From the NCBI GenBank assembly GCA_016288205.1, contig JAEEYO010000034.1, positions 1 through 64,000 of the forward strand: a DNA stretch of 64,000 bases. Direction: 5' to 3'. Numbering within the stretch: position 1 is the first letter of the stretch; each line of letters opens with the position of its first letter. The translations under genes and the position numbers were made by a program. This document shows positions 57,652-64,000 of this stretch, piece by piece. The notes beneath the pieces are model-generated. The model did not search any database, was not told where the DNA came from, and saw only the letters and a program-made list of their open reading frames with translations. The stretch is from Treponema sp. (GTDB taxonomy: Bacteria > Spirochaetota > Spirochaetia > Treponematales > Treponemataceae).

Positions 57652-59034
57652 GTGGGGATAGTCTTTTATATGGGTGCTTTATTACAGGGAAATTCTTTTA
57701 AAAAATCATTGTTTTGCAAAAGCGGGAAGAAATTTTTCGCTCTGATTGTCTCATGCCTTTTGTGTTTCGCCGCATTTTCCGAGGATGCTGCCGTTCCAGA
57801 ATCCGCACAAAATCCCCCTATCAGTGAGGAAGAGCTTAAGAAGGTTCTTTCGGAACTTGGACTGGATGACCCCATTTTGGACAGGCCGGAGGAAGAGGTT
57901 GTGGATGAGGAGCCAAACCACTTGGATTTGATTGTTGTGGCCGATGAGAATGAGCTTGATGACCTGCACGAGAATGAGAGGGAGATTCTGGAGCACATGG
58001 AGCCGAAAGTCGTTACGGAAATCCCTTATGTTCCAGAGAAAGAGGCTGAGCCGGACGAGGGCATAAAGAAGATTGACGTGGGACTGAACGGGCTGGACAA
58101 TGAGCTGACCCAAAAATACATCACTTATTTCCAGACTCTTGAGGGTAAAAAATATCTCATCAAGTGCCTGGAGAATTCCGTGCCTTACCGACCGTATATC
58201 ATTCAGAAAATCAAGGAAAATAATCTTCCGTTATATTTGCAGTATCTGCCGATCGTGGAGTCAAACTATGTGATTACCGCACGCTCAAGGTCAGGCGCTA
58301 CGGGAATGTGGCAGTTCATGGAGAATTCTATGGCTCCCCTGCTCAAAAAAAGCAAGTGGCATGATGACAGGAGGGACCCCTGGAAATCAACCGACGCGGC
58401 AATTCTTAAACTTAAGCTTAATTACAGTATGTTCAACGACTGGGAGCTTGCAATCGTGGCATACAACTGTGGTGCCGGAGCCTTGCAGAGAATCATGAAG
58501 GAGAATCCGGGACTGGGATACTGGGAGCTTTCGGCCAACGGTCTTTTCAAGGGAGAGGCCCTGCATTACATACCGAAGCTGCTTGCCGTCGCTGATGTGG
58601 TGGAGAACGCGGATTATTACGGTATGCCGGAGATTAAGGATGCCGCCGCTCTGATTGATGGAAAGGAAGTTGAGGATTTTGACTATCTGAACACAAAGGC
58701 CATGCTCACTTTCTCCCAGCTGTCACAGGCTTCCGGGGTGTCGGTCTCGAAAATCAAGGAGCTGAATCCGGCCTTGCTTTCTGACTGTACGCCTCTTGCC
58801 GCTTCCTATGACCTCAGGCTTCCCAAGGGTAAATCCGTTGGTGTGGCGGACAAGCTAAAGAAAAAGGGGCTCGCGCTGGACAGTACGGTCCACAAGGTTG
58901 AAAAGGGCGAAAATCTGTGGAAAATCTCCCGGAAATACGGTGTGACCGTGGATGATTTGTGCCGGGCGAACGGAATCAAAGAAAGTTCGATTTTGTCTAT
59001 AGGAACCAAGCTCGTCATACCGATATATAAGTGA
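57652..59034 (+). CDS. MltD-like lytic transglycosylase with SLT and LysM domains
   Basis: 460 residues from GTG 57652; a TATTAT box ends six bases before it and no ribosome site is seen, so it looks leaderless (ATG 57670 is an alternative). A signal peptide ends near AFSED. After an acidic linker comes the SLT domain at about 190-330: LPLYLQYLPIVESNYV with the catalytic Glu203, SGATGMWQFMENSM and VAYNCGAGALQRIM. A LysM domain closes the protein (VEKGENLWKISRKYGVTVDD). It cuts glycan strands of peptidoglycan in the periplasm and binds the wall. It is followed by an OmpA-like gene. Confidence 0.9.
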   Translation: MGIVFYMGALLQGNSFKKSLFCKSGKKFFALIVSCLLCFAAFSEDAAVPESAQNPPISEEELKKVLSELGLDDPILDRPEEEVVDEEPNHLDLIVVADENELDDLHENEREILEHMEPKVVTEIPYVPEKEAEPDEGIKKIDVGLNGLDNELTQKYITYFQTLEGKKYLIKCLENSVPYRPYIIQKIKENNLPLYLQYLPIVESNYVITARSRSGATGMWQFMENSMAPLLKKSKWHDDRRDPWKSTDAAILKLKLNYSMFNDWELAIVAYNCGAGALQRIMKENPGLGYWELSANGLFKGEALHYIPKLLAVADVVENADYYGMPEIKDAAALIDGKEVEDFDYLNTKAMLTFSQLSQASGVSVSKIKELNPALLSDCTPLAASYDLRLPKGKSVGVADKLKKKGLALDSTVHKVEKGENLWKISRKYGVTVDDLCRANGIKESSILSIGTKLVIPIYK

Positions 59035-59129
59035 TAATGGATTTAAATTTTGAGGTGGCTTTTCGATTTTTCTTCGATTCAGTTACCTCTGGAAGATAAA
59101 TTTGTTTTTTTACTGGGAGATAACGCAAT

Positions 59130-60602
59130 ATGATTGCTAAAATGTTTGCTAATAAGACTGTTAATAAAAGGAAGATTTTCTTCGCCGCAATGATTTCGGT
59201 CTTTGTATCTGGTTTCGCTTTCTCACAGGATGCCGAGTACAAAGTTTACCTGCGCGAGGGATATACCTACGATGAGATTGAGGATGCCGAGAGAGCCGCT
59301 GCTGAAAGTGCCGATGTTTCTCCCGACAAGGCTCTTATGTCTTCCACCAGCCGGGTTGACTGGACGAAGGGCATTTTTGTTTCCGATGTCTCTCTTGATG
59401 TCGTAAAGGCCGGAATCCCCATGCCGAGCGGAAAGGCAGTTTCCATGAACCGCATTCAGATGGAGCTCCCCATTCTTGTGAAGGATCCTCTTCTGACCCT
59501 TTATGCCGATGACACAAGGACTCTGAGCGATCTGGTGCTTGAGGAAAAGCTTACTCTGGACGCACTTACAAGAATCATTGACGGCAGCAAAAAGACCCCG
59601 CCTTATTTTATGAACGCGACGAATGTTCTCAAGACCACTCACACGATGGACTTGAATTCCATAGGAGCATTGCTCGTAAAGCACAGGACTCCCTATGTGC
59701 AGGAAAAGCCGATTGAAAGAATCTCCTCCAGGCCATACACTGGTATAGTGATTGACGCACGCGGAAGTCTCCCGGTTCAGGGCGAGCATGTGCGCTCCAA
59801 GGTTTCTCCCTGTCTCTTCCCGAAAATCTGGAACGAGGATATGACTCTGGTTTACGAGAGAAACATGGTCATGCCCGATGTGGCGAAATCTTCCGGTATT
59901 GTCTCTTATCTTCCGGGACAGGGCAGCAAAAAACAGACTGAAAGGGCAGGAAACGACCCTCTTTGGATTTCAGCACGCAAGGTTTATGGCGTGAACCGCT
60001 GTGATCCGGTTATTTCTAAGGAAGATTATCTCAGGATTACGACTGTTCCGGCGAATCTGGAGCTGTTGAAGCAGGGCAAGGTGGTTATCCTCCTTGATTC
60101 CGATATGCTCAGCCACGGTGTCTCAAGTCCCAAAAAGGACGTGCGCTACTTCCTTGAGACGACGAGAGTCACCAAGCACTTGGAGGACAAGAATGTTCCC
60201 GAGGTCAAGCCTGTGGACAAAGACGTGGGTTATGTGCTCATGATGGAAAATCTGCGCTTTATTGCCGACTCACCGGAGTTGCTTCCGTCTGAAAAGGGAC
60301 GCATCCGTGAGATTGCTGGCGAACTCAAGAAAATCATGTCGTCGGGTAACTATACTATCCGCGTGAACGGTCATACGGCAGACGTAAACAAACCGAACGG
60401 ACAGCAGACGCTTTCCTTGCAGAGAGCCGAGGCCATTGTGAACGCTCTTGTCGGCGAGGGACTTAACGAAAATCTCTTCACATGGTACGGATACGGCGGA
60501 ACCATGCCCATTGCGGACAACTCAACTGCCGAGGGACGTGCCGCGAACCGACGTGTTGAGATCATCGTGTCTCCTGAGGGTACTGAAATCCAGAGGCGTT
60601 AG
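59130..60602 (+). CDS. OmpA-family protein
   Basis: 490 residues, with GGGAG about ten bases before the ATG. A signal peptide ends near AFSQD. The first 360 residues are an unclassified beta-rich region containing LLVKHRTPYVQEKPIERISS and YTGIVIDARGSLPVQ. The C-terminal OmpA/MotB domain (about 375-485) has VLMMENLRFIADSPELLPSE, NYTIRVNGHTADVNKP, LSLQRAEAIVNALV and GRAANRRVEIIV, with the Asp and Arg that bind diaminopimelate-type peptidoglycan. It resembles the OmpA-type envelope protein of treponemes; it probably links envelope and wall rather than acting as a pore. Confidence 0.88.
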   Translation: MIAKMFANKTVNKRKIFFAAMISVFVSGFAFSQDAEYKVYLREGYTYDEIEDAERAAAESADVSPDKALMSSTSRVDWTKGIFVSDVSLDVVKAGIPMPSGKAVSMNRIQMELPILVKDPLLTLYADDTRTLSDLVLEEKLTLDALTRIIDGSKKTPPYFMNATNVLKTTHTMDLNSIGALLVKHRTPYVQEKPIERISSRPYTGIVIDARGSLPVQGEHVRSKVSPCLFPKIWNEDMTLVYERNMVMPDVAKSSGIVSYLPGQGSKKQTERAGNDPLWISARKVYGVNRCDPVISKEDYLRITTVPANLELLKQGKVVILLDSDMLSHGVSSPKKDVRYFLETTRVTKHLEDKNVPEVKPVDKDVGYVLMMENLRFIADSPELLPSEKGRIREIAGELKKIMSSGNYTIRVNGHTADVNKPNGQQTLSLQRAEAIVNALVGEGLNENLFTWYGYGGTMPIADNSTAEGRAANRRVEIIVSPEGTEIQRR

Positions 60603-60640
60603 CTTGTGGTAAAAATTTTGTCTCCTTTGAATAATTTGTT

Positions 60641-60669
60641 TTGCTTTTTTCAAGGTTCCATAGTATACT
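60641..60669 (+). promoter_or_regulatory. Promoter of the hibernation factor gene
   Basis: TTGCTT (60641-60646), 17 bases, TATACT (60664-60669), giving a leader of about 50 bases before AAGGAG and the ATG. Confidence 0.75.
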
Positions 60670-60726
60670 ATAGGAAAGGGGCGGAGTTTGCCGCCGCATT
60701 TAAGCACAAAGACCAAGGAGAAAAAA

Positions 60727-61017
60727 ATGAATAAATCAGTATCAGCACAGGGATTTACGCTTGACAAGGACCAGAACGAGCTTATCGAGCAGAAACTTAA
60801 GCGCATTGCGTATGCGGATGAGTTGATTATTGACCTGGCACTTCGCGTGAAAGAGGACAAAAAGTTCTATTTTGATGCGACCGTCAATTTCCGCTGGGGA
60901 GCTTCATCCCACGTGGCAGCCGATGACTACGACTTTGCCGCCGGACTCAACAAGCTCATGGATGTTCTTGACGTGAAAGTTAAGAAGGAAAAGGACAAGA
61001 TTCAGGAAAAGAAATAA
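60727..61017 (+). CDS. hpf: Ribosome hibernation-promoting factor / RaiA family, short form
   Basis: 96 residues from ATG 60727, which has AAGGAG six bases upstream. The beta-alpha-beta-beta-beta-alpha fold of HPF/YfiA is recognisable: FTLDKDQNELIEQKLKRIAY, then LIIDLALRVKEDKKFYFDAT, NFRWGASSHVAADD and FAAGLNKLMDVLDVKV. It binds the 30S subunit and silences ribosomes under starvation. It lacks the long C-terminal dimerisation domain of long HPF. It is monocistronic, with its own promoter and terminator, so it can be regulated alone. Confidence 0.85.
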   Translation: MNKSVSAQGFTLDKDQNELIEQKLKRIAYADELIIDLALRVKEDKKFYFDATVNFRWGASSHVAADDYDFAAGLNKLMDVLDVKVKKEKDKIQEKK

Positions 61018-61053
61018 TTCTCTGACAACATCTTAATGTGACCTGTTTAGTTT

Positions 61054-61093
61054 TCCCCTCTTGAGGCTTCGGTTTCGGGAGGGGGATTTTTTT
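61054..61093 (+). terminator. Terminator of the hibernation factor gene
   Basis: TCCCCTC (61054-61060) pairs with GAGGGGGA (61079-61086), followed by seven T. Confidence 0.75.
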
Positions 61094-61131
61094 GCCTTTA
61101 CTTTTTGTCATAAAAGTGCTATAATTAGCGT

Positions 61132-61980
61132 ATGCTAAAAAAGATTGTGGTGATAGCAGTTTTATTATTCACTCCCTTTTATCTCTCGTCGCAGACCCTG
61201 GGTGGCGATGTAAAATCCTCGCGGGAAAGTGCCTTTGACTCTGACTTTACGCCCGCAGCATCTCCCGTGAATGACAGTGTGATTGAATCTGCGCCGGATG
61301 AAAAAATCAGTGGGGAAACTTCGGACAAAAAAAGTCTCTTCCCCGAGTTCAGGGCAATGGAGTTCTGCGCGGGATACAACACAGGGGCGGCATTTGAGAC
61401 GTATAGATTTTTTGGAAGCCTGCACTTTCTTTTGGACAATGAGAAAATCCGCTTTTGGACAGGTCTGCAATATGGTCCCGGAAACGTGGATTTTACGAAT
61501 ACCATAGTATACTGGCCGCTCCGCTTTACCCACGTGAAGGTAGGAATCGGACTGGTTTACAACCTTGAGTTTTTCAGTGACATCAGCATGACGAACAATC
61601 TGCTCCCGGGAATCTACGTTGATTACAGGCCCTGCTCGTGGTTCAGTTTTGACGCGTCGACATCCTTTTTCATAAAGGCACGCACCATTTACGTCATTGC
61701 AGACACCGTGCCCCTGCTGATGAATTATTCCGCTGCCCTGGGACTCAATTTTAATTTTTATCTTCCATATAATTTCGGTTTGTCCATCGGCTTAAATTCC
61801 TCAGAGGATTTCCGCTACTATGTTTTGGGAGCCTCAAGTTTTTCCGCGACCATTTCGTATACGCTTAACCAGGCGTGGAGCTTCTATTTTACGGGAACCG
61901 CAAGATACGTCGATTTCTTTACCCTCTCTTCCGCGTATGAGGATGCAGAGTTCAAGCTGAGTGTGAGGTTTGCATTTTGA
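61132..61980 (+). CDS. Probable outer-membrane beta-barrel protein
   Basis: 282 residues. A signal peptide ends near LSSQT. A Ser/Asp-rich linker precedes many amphipathic strands with Tyr/Phe/Gly (MEFCAGYNTGAAFETYRFFG, VKVGIGLVYNLEFFSD, YNFGLSIGLNSS), and the protein ends KLSVRFAF, with a terminal Phe typical for barrels. No named family. TATAAT (61120-61125, TTTACT 17 bases before) ends six bases before the ATG, so it is leaderless. The next gene starts within its stop codon. Confidence 0.72.
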   Translation: MLKKIVVIAVLLFTPFYLSSQTLGGDVKSSRESAFDSDFTPAASPVNDSVIESAPDEKISGETSDKKSLFPEFRAMEFCAGYNTGAAFETYRFFGSLHFLLDNEKIRFWTGLQYGPGNVDFTNTIVYWPLRFTHVKVGIGLVYNLEFFSDISMTNNLLPGIYVDYRPCSWFSFDASTSFFIKARTIYVIADTVPLLMNYSAALGLNFNFYLPYNFGLSIGLNSSEDFRYYVLGASSFSATISYTLNQAWSFYFTGTARYVDFFTLSSAYEDAEFKLSVRFAF

Positions 61981-62855
61981 GAAGATCCGCTAATTTTTTC
62001 ACCGCCATATTGATTTTTTCACTTTCGCTGATTTCCATGACCTGCAAATATGGTTGGGAGCAGGCTATTTATCGCCCGGATTCATTCAGACGTCGTGCTG
62101 ACTCGATAACGGAGCTCACCGGTGACAGCACTACCCAGGGAATGTTGAGCGCGCTGGGAGGCAACACGACCTACGATGTCCTTCTGATTGCAGACCTGCA
62201 TTATGGTAAGAAGAATGTGGACCGACGCGAGGACGATCTTCTTGCATGGATTGATTCTCTTCCCGCGAGCAAAAAGCCGGCTTTCTGCATCAATCTCGGT
62301 GATTCCGCTGACCACGGAAAAAGCGATGAGTATGATGACTATCTTTCTTTTGAGTCAAGGCTTAAGACCAGGGTTCATGCCGTGTACAATGTTGTGGGAA
62401 ACCATGATCTTTATAATTCCGGCTGGGATGAGTGGAAGGACAAAATGTATCCGCACACGTCATTCTATCGCTTCGAGACTGCTGGACTTAGCTGGTATTT
62501 CCTTGACTCCGGCAGCGGCACTTTGGGCAGGCCTCAGATTGAGAATCTGAAGGATGTGATGGAAGATGACCCTAAGCCGAAAATTGTCTCAATGCATTAT
62601 CCTATCTATTCGGATGACATCAATATGCTGTCCTATTTTACTTTGCAGGACGAGCATGAGGTGGCCCTGCTGTTTAAGATTTTCAAAGAGAACAAAGTGA
62701 AGCTGGTTCTCGACGGACACACCCACAAATATTTTAAGAACGATTTCGGTTCCTTCACCGAATTCAATGTCTCTACTCTGACAAGGGACGGAGAGTGCGC
62801 CTTGCTTTCCGTGAACGAGTCCACCATGGAGCTCAAGACCACTGAACTGCCATAA
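61977..62855 (+). CDS. Metallophosphoesterase, exported
   Basis: 292 residues with a TTG start that overlaps the previous stop by four bases. The N-terminus is a signal or weak lipoprotein signal (LISMTC). Calcineurin-like motifs are all present in order: IADLHYG (D-x-H), LGDSADHG (GDxxD), NVVGNHDLY (GNHD), VSMHYPI and LDGHTHKY (GHxH). It should use two metal ions to cleave a phosphomono- or diester in the periplasm or at the cell surface. Co-translation with the barrel protein suggests handling of an imported phosphate ester. Confidence 0.88.
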   Translation: MRRSANFFTAILIFSLSLISMTCKYGWEQAIYRPDSFRRRADSITELTGDSTTQGMLSALGGNTTYDVLLIADLHYGKKNVDRREDDLLAWIDSLPASKKPAFCINLGDSADHGKSDEYDDYLSFESRLKTRVHAVYNVVGNHDLYNSGWDEWKDKMYPHTSFYRFETAGLSWYFLDSGSGTLGRPQIENLKDVMEDDPKPKIVSMHYPIYSDDINMLSYFTLQDEHEVALLFKIFKENKVKLVLDGHTHKYFKNDFGSFTEFNVSTLTRDGECALLSVNESTMELKTTELP

Positions 62856-62910
62856 AGCATAAAAATCCCAGTTTCCTGACCCTCACTCCCTTAAAATTTG
62901 AAAAGGGTAC

Positions 62911-62939
62911 TTGAATTATATTTCAAATAATGTTATTCT
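62911..62939 (+). promoter_or_regulatory. yajC-secD promoter
   Basis: TTGAAT (62911-62916), 17 bases, TATTCT (62934-62939), then AAGGAAGGA before the ATG at 62975. Confidence 0.75.
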
Positions 62940-62974
62940 ATGGCACTACCATTTTAAAATGAAGGAAGGAAATT

Positions 62975-63436
62975 ATGCATATTATTCCCATGTTTCTTCA
63001 GGATGCTGCTTCTGTCCCGATGGGGGGGATGGGTGGCTCCGGTTTGATTACATTTGTCCCCTTGCTTCTTCTTCTGGTGATCATGTACTTTTTCATGATT
63101 CGCCCGCAGAATAAAAAGCAGAAGGAAACCGAGAAGATGATTGCCGCGCTGAAAAAAGGCGACAAAGTTATTACCGTCGGTGGAATACACGGAACAATCG
63201 CTTCAACAAAGGAAAAGACGGTTATCGTGAAGGTCGAGGACGGTTCCAGAATTGAGTTCAACCGCACCGCGATTGCCACTGTGGTTGTTGAAAAGTCCTC
63301 TGAGTCAGAAAAGATTGAGGAAAAGAAGGGACTGTTCGGCAAAAAGACAGATAAAATCGTTGCGGAAATAAAGGATAAGGATGCTGAGCCTGCTGAAAAT
63401 GCTGAGTCAGAATCCGGGACAACAAAAGATGAATAA
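62975..63436 (+). CDS. yajC: Preprotein translocase subunit YajC
   Basis: 153 residues with AAGGAAGGA before the ATG. One transmembrane helix (TFVPLLLLLVIMYFFMIRPQ) is followed by the YajC signature RPQNKKQKETEKMIAALKKG, then DKVITVGGIHGTIASTKEKT and VEDGSRIEFNRTAIATVV. An acidic, probably disordered tail of about 50 residues is longer than in E. coli. It is an accessory of SecDF in the inner membrane. It overlaps secD by eight bases. Confidence 0.95.
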   Translation: MHIIPMFLQDAASVPMGGMGGSGLITFVPLLLLLVIMYFFMIRPQNKKQKETEKMIAALKKGDKVITVGGIHGTIASTKEKTVIVKVEDGSRIEFNRTAIATVVVEKSSESEKIEEKKGLFGKKTDKIVAEIKDKDAEPAENAESESGTTKDE

Positions 63437-64000
63437 GAGAAGTCGTTTTATTTTGATTCTCGTGGTTCTTGCTGTCTGCTTCGGCTTTCTCTGGCCGTCA
63501 CTCAAGTGGTATGCATTGACCCCGAAAGAAGACAAGGCGCTCGCTTTGAGTTCCCTTGAAAACATCAAGGATTATTCCAGCGTAAAGGCTGCCGATGATG
63601 TGGCCGCTCTGAAAGCTGCCGTTAAGGCGAATCCGGATGCGGAGCTTACCGCGGATCAGGATTGGTTGCTCAAGGCCGCCAAGAAGAATTACAAGGACAT
63701 GGAAAAGCCTGTTCCTTCTCCATTGACCCTCCGTGACGCTCTGGTCTCTTTTTCCAATGAAAGGGAAATCTCCGAGCTGATTGAGGGACGCTACAGGAAC
63801 AAAATCCTTGCCGACAAAAAGAATTACAAGAACTCCGTGAAGCTTGGTCTTGACCTCAGCGGTGGTATGAACGTAATCGTAAAGGCGGATTTGGACGCTG
63901 TTGTAAACGCACAGGATGCGACGAATTCCGTTGACCCTGAGACTCTCCGTACTACGGCGATGAATCAGGCCATTGAGACTTTGACAAGCCGCATTGACCG
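63429..64000 (+). CDS. secD: Protein translocase subunit SecD (5' part)
   Basis: 190 residues are visible before the window ends, and the frame stays open. The start ATG lies in the last codons of yajC (ATGAATAA overlap). One transmembrane helix (FILILVVLAVCFGFLWPSL) is followed by a periplasmic part containing KLGLDLSGGMNVIVKADL, the LGLDLxGG motif conserved in SecD. With SecF it uses the proton gradient to complete protein export. The segment between the helix and the motif (about residues 30-140) is longer than in E. coli. Confidence 0.93.
   Translation, partial: MNKRSRFILILVVLAVCFGFLWPSLKWYALTPKEDKALALSSLENIKDYSSVKAADDVAALKAAVKANPDAELTADQDWLLKAAKKNYKDMEKPVPSPLTLRDALVSFSNEREISELIEGRYRNKILADKKNYKNSVKLGLDLSGGMNVIVKADLDAVVNAQDATNSVDPETLRTTAMNQAIETLTSRID

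Noticed and set aside
1-64000. tRNA or rRNA genes.
   Set aside because: I looked for T-loop GTTCGAATCC-like patterns and conserved rRNA blocks and saw none; a tRNA search program would settle this.

Overview
The window is chromosomal DNA of a Treponema-like spirochaete, most plausibly a free-living or gut/rumen species rather than a pathogen. The support is gene content: a spirochaete-style OmpA/lytic-transglycosylase/TPR-lipoprotein block, yajC-secD, a bacterial-type proS, several class III adenylate cyclases, relaxed spirochaetal lipoboxes, and a plant-polysaccharide locus (GH43, CUT1 sugar transporter, type-B esterase). I found no rRNA, tRNA, CRISPR array, insertion sequence or prophage. 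The species assignment is inference.

Layout. 1-3100: end of an unidentified gene, then a minus-strand operon (beta-barrel-like protein, alpha/beta hydrolase lipoprotein, TetR regulator) whose promoter carries two matching 13-bp dyads. 3150-10200 is accessory: an MNT/HEPN-type pair, a small lipoprotein, a U32 peptidase-family protein, an unidentified structured RNA with its own promoter and terminator just ahead of a PBECR4-type nuclease gene, and an AAA-ATPase/PD-(D/E)XK protein. 10187-16034: ssb, an unknown secreted protein, then a restriction-modification-like module (DUF262-HNH protein, EcoRI-family adenine methylase, divergent Xre regulator with four evenly spaced repeats), and an acyltransferase-3 membrane protein. 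16067-24666: clpP-like gene, GNAT, a stand-alone DbpA-type RNA-binding protein, MBL hydrolase, GerMN protein, and a 1298-residue secreted transglutaminase-like repeat protein. 24714-28190: AAA/DUF234 ATPase under a three-operator promoter, and a minus-strand operon ending in a radical SAM protein. 28345-35784: cyclase remnant, acidic-repeat membrane protein, proS, an unknown 642-residue protein, hisC. 35843-44631: a minus-strand SBP-corA-SUMF1 operon and a plus-strand cyclase-FecR-cyclase operon. 44683-52568: GH43, AraC, SBP, two permeases, esterase. 52638-64000: membrane proteins, TPR lipoprotein, lytic transglycosylase, OmpA, ribosome hibernation factor, outer-membrane-like protein, metallophosphoesterase, yajC and the 5' part of secD.

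Themes across the window. (1) Many genes have a TATAAT-like -10 box ending only 6-8 bases before the start codon and no Shine-Dalgarno sequence, which predicts leaderless mRNAs; other genes have strong AGGAGG sites. (2) Heptameric repeats (GTTGAAA or GTGGARA) occur at three places, each next to a leaderless promoter. (3) A 25-bp imperfect palindrome is dispersed through the first 12 kb. (4) The best candidates for undescribed biology are the structured RNA followed by a terminator and the PBECR4 nuclease gene, and the methylase/HNH/Xre module.
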